From assembly GCA_003415625.1 (NCBI GenBank), contig PYIU01000001.1, positions 2,790,001 through 2,854,000 of the forward strand: DNA of 64,000 nt, given 5' to 3'. A model generated the notes under the pieces. It saw only the letters and a list, made by a program, of their open reading frames with translations, was not told the DNA's origin and did no database searches. Below, in pieces: positions 49,187 to 60,745 of this stretch. Within the stretch, counting starts at the first letter, position 1. Every line of letters begins with the position of its first letter. The translations under genes and the position numbers were made by a program. This DNA comes from Aquanectria penicillioides (Eukaryota > Ascomycota > Sordariomycetes > Hypocreales > Nectriaceae).

Positions 49187-50683
49187 ATGGCGCAAAATCG
49201 CAAACTTCAATGCTTCGCAATCTTCATCTTTGTGACTGTGCACATCCTCGCGCTTTCCACTTCGGATTATGACACTTTACCAACCTGCGGGGTGAGCATA
49301 ATACCTAATGAAGTCAACTGAAATGCACCGCTAACAAGGAATTGTCAAGTACGATTGCTTCCAAGAGGCTATCGTGCAATCTGCATGCTCATTGACAAAC
49401 GAAAACTTGCATTTGCTCCTCCCCTTCCATCCTTGGAGGAGTCGGAAAGTGTGTGGCCGAGAACTGTACACCCAAAGGATCCCTTAGTATAGTAGAACCT
49501 CGAGCCCTAAATACACCTGACGACTAACAAATTACCCAAGCCTCAAGGAACTTTACCATGACCATTTGTCATATGCCAACCCGGGACAACTCCGCCGCAT
49601 ACCGTGCAACTTGTATTTCGCTTATTGTCATCTCTGGGATATTAGTTATCCAACGCATTGCATTCAAGATATATGCGAAACTTGAATACAGTCCCGATGA
49701 TTGGGTGTCCTTTATTGCCTTTCTTCTTGTAATATCCGTCACAGCGATTTGTACATCACCTTTGATTAATAATGGTTTGGAAAAGATATTTGGACTCTAG
49801 AATTCAACCAGATATATGACTTTGGAAAGTATTATTTTATTCAAGTGGTTCTCTACTTCATTTATATTCCTTTACTCAAGATCTCCCTTCTCCTTTTCTT
49901 TCTTCGCATCTTCCCTGAGAGGCGTATTCGTCTGGTAATTTGGTACACCATTGCATTCACTGGTGTGGCTGGTTGTGCATTTTTCATCGTCATGACCTTT
50001 ATACAGTGTAGGCCAATTAGCTATTTTTGGACTTATTGGGATCGGGAGCACACAGGAATCTGTCTGGACAGGAATTCGATCGCATGGGCAAACGCGGGCG
50101 TTAGCATTGGCACTGACTTGTGGATGCTAGCAATCCCACTATCTCAGCTAAGGAAGTTGAAGTTGGATTTGAAAAAGAAGGTTGGCGTGGGATTAATGTT
50201 TTCTATAGGATCTTTGTGGGCCTTTACTCAGTGTCCCATCCCTCCTGGACCAAAAGACTAACTGTTTTCAGTTTCACAATTGTCAGCATGCTTCGGCTTC
50301 AATCACTACTCAAATTCCGATCAAACACACCAAACCAGACTTGGGATTACTACAGTGTTGCGAAATGGACTATTGTGGAAATCCATGTCGGGGTAATTTG
50401 TAACTGCATGCCGTCTGCTCGCCTTGGTCTGGCTCGGATGTTCCCGAGGCTGTTTGCTTCTTCTGTCTCGAGGTCATGTGCCAATGACCATGGTGCCAGG
50501 AGCAGAAACCAAGGGAGTCGTCAGAGTGCGCCTTCGGAATCAAACGACATGCCAGTAATGGAGCTCTCTGAGTACCAAGCCCCAGCGAACAAGATCATGT
50601 GCAACAGAACTGTCACGATAGAGTTTTTCGACAATGATGAAGCTGAATTAATTGATGAAAGAAGGCATATGGGAGTTCCGTAG
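49187..50683 (+). pseudogene. CFEM-domain Pth11-like G-protein-coupled receptor with two frameshifts
   Basis: The N-terminal exon encodes a signal peptide and TLPTCG. After a GTGAGC...CAAG intron comes YDCFQEAIVQSACSLTN, then the rest of a CFEM cysteine domain (TCICSSPSILGGVGKCVAEN) in a shifted frame. A seven-helix rhodopsin-like part follows (SLIVISGILVIQRIAFKIYA; LVIWYTIAFTGVAGCAFFIV), with a second frame change at 49776-49782. An ordinary 56-nt intron (50216-50271, GACTAAC branch site) joins the sixth and seventh helix region in phase. The tail ends at 50683. Both frame changes fall in A or G runs and each needs one base. Family members sense surface or nutrient cues. Otherwise it is complete. 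Confidence 0.85.
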
Positions 50684-51904
50684 TTCTTTAAATAAGTATT
50701 TTAATACATATAGGTTATCTTTATCTGTATTCCACTTATTATTACGTGTAGCTTCCCTCTTGATACCTTACATTTAATGAGTTAACCGTATTTTGATTAA
50801 AATAATTCCATTGAATTCCTCCACGTTAATGTATCAACTTCATAAACATATCAATCATTGCCATGAACTCAAATTCCTGAAGTACAAATTTAACTTCTTT
50901 TTGGCCGTTGGCATTGGGAGCTGACCTACCGGCCCCGTACGGTGCGACAAATTGAATCTGCTCTGAAATTAACTCAAAATTTTAGTAGAATGGCAAATAT
51001 AATCCGAGCCAGTAACTTTTGTGCCTGTTACTTGAGCTGCGCAAAATATGCAGGTGCTTTGGCGCAAGGTTTAAAAGACGCCGTTTTCTCAAGGGTCTCC
51101 GTTGCACCGTCATAGAGGTCGACCTTGATGATATTGATGTCATAAGCCATATACATGTCGATGATATGGCTGCCTTGGATAGCTTCCATGAGGCATCGTA
51201 GGGCGTAAGATCATCCTCATAGATGGCACCTCAGTCTTCGAGACGAAATACTTCAATGAAGCATAGCGAAGCAGTCATCGTGACAAATCTCAGGAGAGGT
51301 TTCATAATACATCGAGGAGATACAGAAGGAAATTGCCAGCATATATATGTCAACAATGCTGAGAGAACTCCAAGCTCCGGATGAGCAGAGATCTTGATAG
51401 TTTATTATACTTTTCCAATCATCCTCTGCCAATTTAACAGTCCACAATGTCATCCCAATTGTCTGTAGGGGGAAGGTGATTACATTGATGTCGAAATGAT
51501 CGATCGCAGTATTGGCACTTTTGCATACGGGGCAGCTTCCAGGTTCCATAAACGGACCAGTGGGAATTTCACAGACCATTGCCAGATTAAATTCAACAAA
51601 ATGAGGTCATGTTACAAAGCTCAACGGTTGGTTGGTACTGTTTCATGGATTTTTTGCCTGGATATCGTTCGTTAAGACCCACCCCAAAACTGTACAGGCT
51701 GTTGGTTCACACCACTTTTATGGACGTTCTGTCTGGGTACGAACTCGGGCTTGTTTTTAAGGTTGCATCGACCAGGGTGGAATTAACAGAAGAAAGGACA
51801 GGTAATGCATCTTATAGACCTTAAACTTTGTGATATGTGTATAATGAAGTCACTGGTAATATAGGTAAAGAAAGATAGACAAGCTCTTGATCTCTTGATC
51901 TAAC
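50684..51904. other. unassigned, no recognised gene
   Basis: A 108-codon minus frame (51579-51253) with paired cysteines and a 60-codon plus frame (51019-51201) are the best open frames. Neither matches a family I know, and further pieces on the minus strand are interrupted by stops. It may be another decayed gene, but I cannot name it. Confidence 0.35.
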
Positions 51905-53114
51905 CTAGTTAACATGGTAGTACTGACCTCGATCCATGAAATGTTGACTAAATAGTCCGGTGGCGTTGAAATCCTCGAGGATATCTTCGCCTTCAATGTT
52001 ACAGCCTTCTTGTTGCAATGACTTTAAAATATCATCTCTAACTTCCTCAGCGTTCTCATATTTATACTCCCAACACTTTGTCACAATTTCACCGAGGTGC
52101 TCTCTCTCAAGATGGGGCCACTCATTTCTGGGCAACACCTCTCCTTCACTGATATTGATAGCCGGAATATGATTGGTCATCAAGTAGTAAACCAACGTTC
52201 CACATAGAAACAAATCGGTGCCCACTGTTGGCTCGGCAGTCCGACCCGTGGTGGGATCATCAGGAAGTTCGTCAAATGGATTAAAGCGGTGCAAGCAATT
52301 AATTCCACTTTCATAAGGTATCCCAGAAGTTTCATTTCTAAAAACGGCGGAGATAAAACCAATGAAAGAGATTGAAAGATCTGGGAAGGTCACCCAAAAG
52401 TCTTCTGTGTCAAAAGACCCAACGACAACATTGTGGCTGTGACAGAAACGTAGCACCGAAGCGGCTTGCAGCGCCCACTGATAGACGAGGTGCAAGCATT
52501 CTGGTTTCGGACGGCAAGTTGACGAGCCTTCATCTCCCAGGTATATTGATGCTCGGTGCTTGCCGAGAAACTGTTCAAGAGAAGGTCCCGATGGGCGTTC
52601 GAACAACGGCATATCAGTCCAAGGATCACGCCCAGCATATCTTCTCCAGTCAGCGACAGAAAGAAACTTAAGAGATGCTCAAAGCATACTTTGCAAGCCT
52701 AGGATGCGGCTCTCCAATGTGTTCATATGCGGCGCAAGTCTTGACACACCGCTCAACACAACTGCTCTTATGCCATTCAGTATCTCCAACTCTGCAAAAC
52801 CCGTACTGGTAGCATTCGGGCACCATTATTGCTGTGGCTTCATCCATGTTATTCGGGATTATAAGTAAATTCTCGTCCAACATTGCATAGGAATCAAAAT
52901 ATGGGTAGCTAGCCTTACGACCAAAGGATTGGGGTCGAGGGCTATCCCTCCCAGGGTTGAGGGGACATTCATCATGGGGTGATCGGGGTCGTCCCCGGAT
53001 CTCCTCCTTGTATGCGTTATATACATCCATTCCCTCGTTCGACATGGTTGCTTGGGGTTGTGCGATGAAACGCGCTGTGCTCTGTCTTTTTTCCAAGATG
53101 CTGGTTCTTGACAT
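51905..53114 (-). CDS. protein-kinase-like pseudokinase, two exons
   Basis: Two minus-strand frames that end in stops are joined by a 49-nt intron (52689-52641, GTATGC donor, CTGAC branch site). Exons 53114-52690 and 52640-51905 splice in phase, giving 386 residues, and restore HPRLAKYAGRDPWTDMPLFE, the kinase hinge region. The C-lobe is clear: LVYQWALQAASVLRFCHSHN, then VGTDLFLCGTLVYYLM. The catalytic loop lacks the HRD Asp (NVVVGSFDTEDFWV), the DFG Asp is replaced (SFIGFI), and no VAIK lysine is visible. The fold is therefore kept but catalysis is unlikely. Similar degenerate kinases are abundant in fungal accessory regions. No other lesion was seen. Confidence 0.8.
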
Positions 53115-53130
53115 TTGAACATTTGAGCTT

Positions 53131-53139
53131 TTAAATAAC
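53131..53139 (+). repeat. target-site duplication, left copy
   Basis: The 9-mer TTAAATAAC lies directly left of the MITE and is repeated exactly at its right end. Confidence 0.75.
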
Positions 53140-53575
53140 TTAGGGCTTGTTTATCCGGCGGTCTTGCTGGTGTGTCCAGCGGTCAAAAAGACCTAAATTC
53201 GGTAATTAGTGGAGAATTGGGAATTTCCTCGTGAGTCAGCAAATGTAGCTCCTTGAATCTTGAGGCACTGAAAGTTACTATAAAACTAACGCCTTTCAGT
53301 ACTAATAGCGCTATAATTATAGGTATAAGTGCTGTAAGCGCTATATTACATATACTATTTAGCAGGATATATACAATAAATAAAGTGCTATAAGTTTAGC
53401 GCTATACGAGCGCTAAAACGCGTAAAGTATAGTGATTAAATCACTAAAAGCGCTGTAAAATATGGTGCGATTTGGCACTATTAGGGAGAAAAATAGTGGA
53501 TGCATTTGGGTACCTTTTGATACTTTTAGGCCGCTGGATCCACTGGCAAAGCCGTTGGGCACCTAAGCAAGCCCT
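53140..53575. mobile_element. MITE with about 55-bp imperfect terminal inverted repeats
   Basis: The left end reads TTAGGGCTTGTTTATCCGGC and the right end, reversed, gives AGGGCTTGCTTAGGTGCC. Alignment continues for about 55 bp with mismatches, through a shared TCCAGCGG core and an AAAAG stretch. The element is 436 bp, has no coding capacity and is flanked by exact 9-bp direct repeats, consistent with a hAT-like non-autonomous element. Its AT-rich inside holds several copies of an AGCGCTATA-type motif (53308-53450). It lies 25 bp upstream of the pseudokinase start codon. Confidence 0.8.
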
Positions 53576-53584
53576 TTAAATAAC
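53576..53584 (+). repeat. target-site duplication, right copy
   Basis: Exact second copy of TTAAATAAC immediately after the right inverted repeat of the MITE. Confidence 0.75.
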
Positions 53585-55193
53585 ATTGCACCACATGTAC
53601 CAGAGAGATATTCAATCCAGCGTTGGGTGGCCGTGAGGTGTCGTGAACCAATTGCATGTAAAATATGAAGAGAAATAGCCTCCGTTTGGCTCATTATGTA
53701 TCGTAATACAATTTTCTCAGCGTTATCAAGAACAAACTCTTGACTACGTCTCAAGTGTAGGCTTTCCCCTTTTCTTTCAAGGAGAAAGTGATTTGTGAAA
53801 TGACGATTATCTCGAGCGATGTGCGTAATCGAAGATATTGATTATGCACCTTTTACAAACATAAAAGCAATTTAATCGAGCATCTTTTAAAGCTTTTAGA
53901 TTATTTATCGATGGCCAGCCTGAGCTTCCTATGCTGCACAAGGCTACCAGCAACCTTATCCTGAATTCTTTGGTATATACTGTGGATGAAACGTTTTATC
54001 AGACTTTATGTGCATTGGGAGAGAGTACCAACAGATTTTGTACAGTAGCAAAGTACCTATTGTTTTTTTGGTTCGTATAGGAGTCAGCATTGGCATACAT
54101 GTAGCAGGTGATGTTCGCGGCTGAGCAACAATGTACTCAGCTGGGTCGAACTGAAACAAGTTGAAAATCGAATGGATACGTAGCCGAAGAGCCTGTAGGG
54201 TGCGACATATATCTCCTAGTTCATCCCATAAGTCCTGCCTCCAGGCACCTCGATCTCTAATCACGATAGCTGTTGTCTTGGGCGAATACGTTCCCAAGTT
54301 ATTTAGAACACGCTAGGTCCTACGGATGCGACAAAGAGAGCCCTGATACTTTTGTAATACGATAACCTACGTGAAATCAATTGCAGTCAACCATTTTTTG
54401 TTTCGAGGTTGCCCCGGGAGAGCTAAGATCTGCGGGGATTTGACAAAGACAAAATCTGTGCCGCAGCCAAGTATCTAGATAGGCGCGAGATGACCCGAAG
54501 CTGACAAAAATGATTCGAGACCAATCACATCCCTTTCTGCTCCTCACTTTGCCGGAAAATGGACTTTCGCATCCTGATTGGCTCCAACCTATGTTATTTC
54601 ACTTCCAAAGACGACTTTTGCTTTACCCGCCTGTTGCGACCGCCACTGCCGCAAGCCTCCCACCGTGGTAGAGGGGCTTGGCATCCTGGCGGTGCATAAC
54701 GACTGGGGTGGATTTGTAACGCAGGCCAACGAACACCTATCGCTCGAGCGCCCCCATCGGTTATAGGACGGCATTTCTTTCCGGATTCCCGGCGCGTGGG
54801 ATGGTATCACTTCTCATAGTCGACAGTATGGAACGGATTAACTGCCCTTGAACGGAATTCGCCTCCGATTTGCTAGGATGTCTGTCACCCCTTGCACGGA
54901 TGAGCCTTGTTGTCTCTTGTCACCTTTTTAGTGCAGCCACAATTCGAGCCAAGTATGCACCATGGTTGAGGGCGATCACGCCTGAATAACTAATAAGGAG
55001 CGAGGTGGGGTGTGGGGATCGGCCCGTCCCTTATCAAAACCGGCTGGTGTGCCCCCCTCTTTCGAGCCTGGATCATGTTACTTTGAATACCTACTAGCCA
55101 CAAAACCTAACACAGAGCACATTAGATGCATTCGAAGCCGTTTTTCCATGAACCCAATTCCCGGTCCGATTTCGAGAGCGCGGCATCATCACT
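53585..55193. other. intergenic, no gene recognised
   Basis: About 1.6 kb. A 113-codon minus frame (54297-53956) begins MGTYSPKTTAIVIRDRGA and has no known domain; a small hypothetical gene is possible. The original promoter of the pseudokinase presumably lies just right of the MITE. The right end leads into the methyltransferase gene. Confidence 0.4.
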
Positions 55194-56710
55194 ATGAGCA
55201 GCCCAAAATCTAAACACACCACGCCTACGGCCTTGAGTCCCAGGGCAGGGGCTGTCGCTGAATCAGTTCCTATCGTGGCAGTATGTTTTGCCGACCGAAT
55301 GCTGGGTAATGTAGCCCCTTACTAAACCTTGTCCGTTCGCGCGACCGCAGGATCCCCAATTCGAGAATCAGGGCGACGACGACGGGACGACTTCAGAATG
55401 GAGGTACGGCGACACCCGGCCTTAGTTGCCTTTGCTGGCATGCTAACGCGAGCTCGCCAGTGATGAATCTGAGTCAACAGCTTCTCTTACCGACAGCATC
55501 CGAGATTTCCGTAACATCCACGGCCGCACTTATGGAAATTCCAAAACTACGGAGTATTGGTGTGTGAAATGCTCATATCTGCTCCTGCTGATAGGTGGGC
55601 AAGCTGACTTAGAGCGTTGACCCCAGGGCGCCGAATGACGAGCAGCAAAATGAAGGTCTCGATATAACGTGAGTTTTCATGACATGCCAGTATTCCTAGA
55701 TGGCAGCTGACGTCTATAACGATTATTACAGGCACCACTATCTACTTCTTTACTTTGATAACAAACTGTTTCAGGCGCCAATCGGTAACAATCTGCAGGT
55801 GGGTGCCGCCGACTTCTATTGCATCGCGTTGTAGGTCTGATGGAGCAATTCTTGTGTCAGAGAGTGTTAGATGTAGGAACTGGCACCGGCATATGGGCAA
55901 TGTAAGGTTTTCTCACACTCCTCTGGGTTCAATTACATACTGATATTCACTCCCACCAGCGATTTTGCCGACCAATTCCCCTCTGCCCAAGTCATTGGCA
56001 CAGACATTTCACCCATCCAACCACCATGGGTTCCTCCCAATTGCGAGTTCCACATAGATGACGCTCAGTTGGAATGGAGCTGGCCGCCCGACCACTTCGA
56101 CTATATCCATATCCGTGATCTCTATGGCAGCATAGACGATTGGTCTGCCCTTTATAAGAGGGTATTCCACCACCTCAAGCCCAACAGCTGGTTTGAGGAC
56201 CTCGAGCTTGATATCCGCGCTCACTCTGATGTAGTCACTGATCCCGAGCACATTATCCACCGTTGGAACCGCGTCTTCCAAGAAGCTGGGGAGAAGATGG
56301 GTAAGACTTTTAAAATTGCCATCGGGTCGCGTATGCGTGACCTGATGACCGAGGCTGGCTTCGTTGAAATCACCGAGCGAAAGTTCCGTCTTCCCATGAA
56401 CGCCTGGGGGCTCGATCCCAAGTTAAAAGAGATTGGCCAGTTTGTCCATATGTTTGTGGACGGTGGCTTAGAAGGCTTCGGCCTCTACCTTCTAACTCAA
56501 GTCATGGGCTGGAAGTACGACGAATGCCAAGTCTTCATTGCTCAAATGAGACAGGCTATGAGGAATAAAAGGCTGAATCCGTACTATGAAGTGTAAGTTG
56601 AAAAATCCGCATTTCCAGCTACCTGATTACCGCGAACAAATACCAACTAAGTTTATAGAACTTTGGTTTATGGGCGGAAACCTCTCGATGTACCTGCCAC
56701 TAGTCAATAA
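55194..56710 (+). CDS. SAM-dependent methyltransferase (LaeA-like, TAM-domain type), eight exons
   Basis: Exons are 55194-55280, 55351-55403, 55461-55559, 55627-55668, 55732-55798, 55861-55901, 55960-56592 and 56659-56710. All phases agree, giving 328 residues. The start MSSPKSKHTTPTALSPRAG opens a disordered acidic region, then the family block RTYGNSKTTEYWAPNDEQQ. Motif I, RVLDVGTGTGIWAIDFAD (about 88-105), binds S-adenosylmethionine and is followed by VIGTDISPIQP. The last exon adds VTLVYGRKPLDVPATSQ. LaeA itself controls secondary metabolism from the nucleus, but most relatives have unknown small-molecule or protein substrates, so only the general activity is claimed. The gene looks intact. 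Confidence 0.9.
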
Positions 56711-58013
56711 GTAATCACATTCCCTCGGGGATCCTTGAACTTGGTTATGTTTTTTTTCATAATAGCGAGTAGCCATGGACTGGTTATTGACAGTTTTAAA
56801 TTTGTCCGATTTTTGGTCTTTTAATGTGAATGACTAAATCGGGTGATTACAAATGTACAATACAAATAATATAAATATTCAAGCTAAGCTATTATATGTA
56901 TATTTTATACCCTAAATTTGGATGCAATCTGATCTGTCTCAGTTCGCTTATAGTAAAAATGAGGGAATATTATCCTATACTAGAGGGGAATTATACAACT
57001 TGCAGACTCCTTTTTGCCAATCATGGCCTTGAGGAACCTGACAGACATAGCTAAGGTCACAGGGACCGTCGCAGACCTATGTCCCCTTTGTTAGAGTTTC
57101 CCTACTCGCAGTGTTATCTCTCGTAAACTTTCCTTTAGCTTAGCTAATCAACTAACCATTGCTACATTAGTTGGACCATGGCAACCGACACGTACTTCCT
57201 AAATCACAGAGAAGGGCAAAACCCTCAAGCTAGATATACACGTGGATGAGAAACAACATGTTTACCAAGCTAATCTTGGCTTTTTAGGGGATAGGGTCGG
57301 TTCGTCACTTTGTATCAGGTCGTCAACTCCTTGCGTGGATATGTTGGGTTTATCCTGCATTGGGTGTCGACCTTAAGCCAGATCTCAAGCTTCAGCTTGA
57401 ACATTGCCCTATCGCCGTCCACTGGACAATTTTGCACCTATTAAATTCTTGTCGACATTAAATTAAGTGCAAGACGATAGCAGATGATACACGTCATCGG
57501 ACAAAGGTGTGACAACCGAATTGCAAGACCTGATGCAATCGCGTGATCAAGATGCTTATCCGGTCGCTATTAGAAACACAACGTCGGTCGCAACAAAGCT
57601 TGGCCTGCTCCTAGAGGCGTGGTGAGCCGATGATTTTGAGTCTCCAGTATTAGAATGCATGAACTGGGCAGGATTAAACCCCACATTTGTTTCAATGATC
57701 GTCGGATGTCTAGGGTGGCCCAGAGTGTGGCGTTTCGTCATTGCAAGGATTACTGCCTTTTCGAGACAACTACCCATACTCTGGTTAAAGACAATACTGG
57801 GTAAGATTACACAAGGACTTGGTTCCTGGCGAAGAATTAAAACAGATAGGAGAATCGGTGAAAATATCACGCCAATCAACAAGCAATGCCAACTGCATCT
57901 CTGATTTTAGTAGCAGGGGTGATTGGGCTTATAGTCCTCAGTTCCTCGCCATGGGTGGATGGCTACTTCCAACAGCGTAACTTTGTGGCCGCTTCCACTC
58001 CTTTGTCTTCATC
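56711..58013. other. AT-rich intergenic region
   Basis: About 1.3 kb; 56750-56960 is strongly AT-rich. Short frames at 57556-57904 on both strands overlap each other and are not recognised. Presumably contains the promoter of the secreted protein gene at 58014. Confidence 0.5.
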
Positions 58014-59504
58014 ATGGCTGGACCTAACCAACTTCTCGTCTCTCTTTTCTTTTGTTCAATCTCGGTCAGCCTGGCATTGCCGCGATGTGCTCCCCCTAAG
58101 AGCCGGGAGCTCTCGCAGTCTGCGACCACTTTAGCAAGTACAAGTTCTGAACCTGCAACCACGACTTTCACACGCGCAGCCGTCACTACAAACAATGCTG
58201 GTGCTCTCATGACCTCCGTCAGGAATGCCGACACTACAGTAACTCCTACTGTCATAGTCACGGCTGCTGGAACGACCACTCCCGGGTCTTCTACTAGTAC
58301 CGAGCCGGCCACCTTTACCGCCAACCCGTCGCTGGGTTCGGGAGGAAGCAACTACACTGACTCCAATCATTTCCGGATTTATAATTCGAGCCAGAGCGTA
58401 GCTGAGGCTGCTCTCCCGAAGCTGGAGGCGGCCTACGAATGCTTTGTTGGAACACTAGGATGGCGCTCATCAGGCCTTTCCTACCTTGCCGACAACGACG
58501 ACTCATATTACAAAACCAACTTTTACGTCGTTGATTCACTTGACGGAGGAGCAGCTGGAATAACGGTGACTGATTCCGCGTATGGAGTGAGCTATGTTGA
58601 GGTACTTGGGCAATACCTCACAAACCCTCAAGTCTCCGTCCACGAGTGGGGGCACGCTCTCCATACCGCTCAGAAGACTTGGGTCGGCCAGGAGCGTACT
58701 GGGGCTTGGTGGGAAACGATTGCGAACTGGGTTGCTGAAACCTACGCCACATCTGACATTTGCAACTCGTCTCGGACACACTATGGCCAATCTACTCACA
58801 ACACTATGATTGACCTAGACAAGCTTATCAGTGACTCTTATCAAGTCATAGTTGATGGTACCACTGGTACAGGGAACTATTATCAAGCATGGCCGTTTTT
58901 TACTTACATGACAACAAACCCCGATAATTACACCGGCCTTGGCCAGGATTCAATACGGCAGCTGATGGTCCAGTACCCAACGGATAGCAACGAGGATCCC
59001 CTTCACACATTGTCACGTGTATCTGAAAATGCCACTGTTGCTGAAGTTGTCGGACGGTATTGGGCACGTATGGCTTACATCGACATCGGTCACCCGACTG
59101 CCCAGGAGCGCTTCTTCAACCAGCGCTCAAGCCTAAATTACACCAACCTCAAATCCCAGTCAAGTGGATTATACAAGGTCATATCTTCACGGCAGCCCCG
59201 CTATATGGGTGCCAATATTATTCCTCTTACAACTTCTGGAGCTGCCACAGTCAACCTAGAAATTTCTTCACAGGGCGAGTTCATTGCTACTATTGCTGTA
59301 TACAACTCAGATACTGGGGATTGCCGTTACATCAATCTTTCCAATGGATCGGGCGCAACCACAATTGAGTCCAACGAGGAAGGCAGTCTTGTGGTTGCTC
59401 ATGCTCCGTCAGAACTCATTTTATATAATGCGTTCAACATCTCCGACGCTGTTTCAGCGGGCTTAGACTACACTGTTAACATAACTGGAGCTACTATTGA
59501 TTAG
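58014..59504 (+). CDS. secreted DUF6055-like protein with HEWGH zinc-peptidase motif
   Basis: A single exon of 496 residues. The first 22 residues form a signal peptide ending SVSLALP. A Ser/Thr-rich, probably O-glycosylated linker runs to about residue 110. The main domain (FRIYNSSQSVAEAALPKLEA onward) resembles the DUF6055 family of secreted proteins. It contains VSVHEWGHALH at about 206-216, the HExxH zinc-binding motif of gluzincin/metzincin peptidases, followed by a Trp-rich segment ending WWETIANWVAE whose Glu could be the third ligand. A beta-rich C-terminal domain follows. Peptidase activity is plausible but unproven. No lesion was seen. Confidence 0.82.
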   Translation: MAGPNQLLVSLFFCSISVSLALPRCAPPKSRELSQSATTLASTSSEPATTTFTRAAVTTNNAGALMTSVRNADTTVTPTVIVTAAGTTTPGSSTSTEPATFTANPSLGSGGSNYTDSNHFRIYNSSQSVAEAALPKLEAAYECFVGTLGWRSSGLSYLADNDDSYYKTNFYVVDSLDGGAAGITVTDSAYGVSYVEVLGQYLTNPQVSVHEWGHALHTAQKTWVGQERTGAWWETIANWVAETYATSDICNSSRTHYGQSTHNTMIDLDKLISDSYQVIVDGTTGTGNYYQAWPFFTYMTTNPDNYTGLGQDSIRQLMVQYPTDSNEDPLHTLSRVSENATVAEVVGRYWARMAYIDIGHPTAQERFFNQRSSLNYTNLKSQSSGLYKVISSRQPRYMGANIIPLTTSGAATVNLEISSQGEFIATIAVYNSDTGDCRYINLSNGSGATTIESNEEGSLVVAHAPSELILYNAFNISDAVSAGLDYTVNITGATID

Positions 59505-60135
59505 TGGTATAATAGCGCAAGACTTTGTGAGAAAACCTGAGTGGTGTTGCTGCCGGTGGGTAATGGATACCTGGTGTATCGAGCCGTGATGATATGCAAT
59601 AGAATGGCGGTCAAACAAACGATGAGCTTCATTATAGAGGACTTTAAAAGCTAGTGAATTGTCGCAGCGTTCACTGCGATATTTCTTTACATATCATGCC
59701 CTGAACTACCTTGTTGAAGATGATCTGGATACTGTAAGAATGGAATTCAGCGATATTACAAGGTCGAAAATCTAGCAATACGAGTTCTAGTCAACCCAGT
59801 TTGGTGAAATCAAAGTTGATTAAGCACCCTCATTCAGATTCGGATTACAAGGTTAAGATCAAGGAAATCCATGATTTGTGCAGACATTGAAAAAGTCTTG
59901 GTTCTTTGGATCTAACCCTAGCCGTAATCCTGAGGTTCATGTTTCCTGTTGGGGAAACGGCGGGGGAGTGCAATTGTCGCCACACAACCACTTTGGCTCC
60001 CTTTTTACTATGCCTTTCGGTACGAAAGGTCTTGGTGCTGCCCGACCTCCTACCCACTCTAGATCCCTAGGAATCTCAAGCAGGAAATTCTCCACGTTCC
60101 CTCTTTAGGACTTTTCACGTGAATATCATATATTA
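59505..60135. other. intergenic, left flank of palindrome
   Basis: No gene seen. The stretch 60115-60129 is a 15-bp sequence whose exact reverse complement recurs at 60416-60430. Confidence 0.5.
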
Positions 60136-60745
60136 CAGGGGAAACAAAAGGCCCCGGCTCCGCTCGTGGTTTTGTTATTAGAGCCTTTCGGTACATACAA
60201 GAGATAGAATAGCAAAGGAATACCTAGCGACCAAGTTTAAGGCATAGGTAGCTAAGGGTACCGGGGCCGGTACCCGGCCCCAGTACCCTTAGCTTTCAAG
60301 GCCTTAGCCCTCAGCTCTCAACACCATCACAACACAATCCACAACTCCACACATAATGCAGCTAAAATAATAGAGAAAAGTCAAGAAGAGAAAGAGAAAG
60401 GAACCACTTTAACACATGATATTCACGTGAGAGAAATAAACGGCCAAAAGAAGGAATTTTCAGCAGTCCATTTTAGGATGAGTAGAGAGAGGTGGGTCGG
60501 GCGGTACTAAGACCTTTCTTCTTATTCCTTGCCCTTTCCTTTATTTCTTTGGCTGCATGGCGTTGTATGTTGTGTTGTAGTTGAGAGCTAAGGGCTAAGG
60601 CATTTAAAGCTAAGGTACTAGGGCCGGGCATAGCCCCGGGACCCTTGGTCGCTATGCTATTCCTTTGGTCTGGCCTTCGATCTATTCCGAAAGGCTCTGA
60701 CAACAAAACCACTCGCGGCGCCGTAGCCTTTTGTTCCCCCCCTAG
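60136..60745. repeat. 610-bp near-palindrome with arms of about 235-270 bp
   Basis: Left arm (60136 to about 60402) and right arm (about 60510 to 60745) are imperfect reverse complements along their length. Both contain, in order from the outside, GGAACAAAAGG-like, GTGGTTTTGTT, AGAGCCTTTCGG, ATAGCAAAGGAATA-like, GCGACCAAG, a GGGCCGG block, CCTTAGCCC and AGCTCTCAAC. The roughly 105-bp spacer contains the reverse complement of a 15-mer found just outside the left arm (60115-60129 versus 60416-60430). No coding capacity. It resembles a foldback element or two nested, oppositely oriented non-autonomous transposons. Confidence 0.75.
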
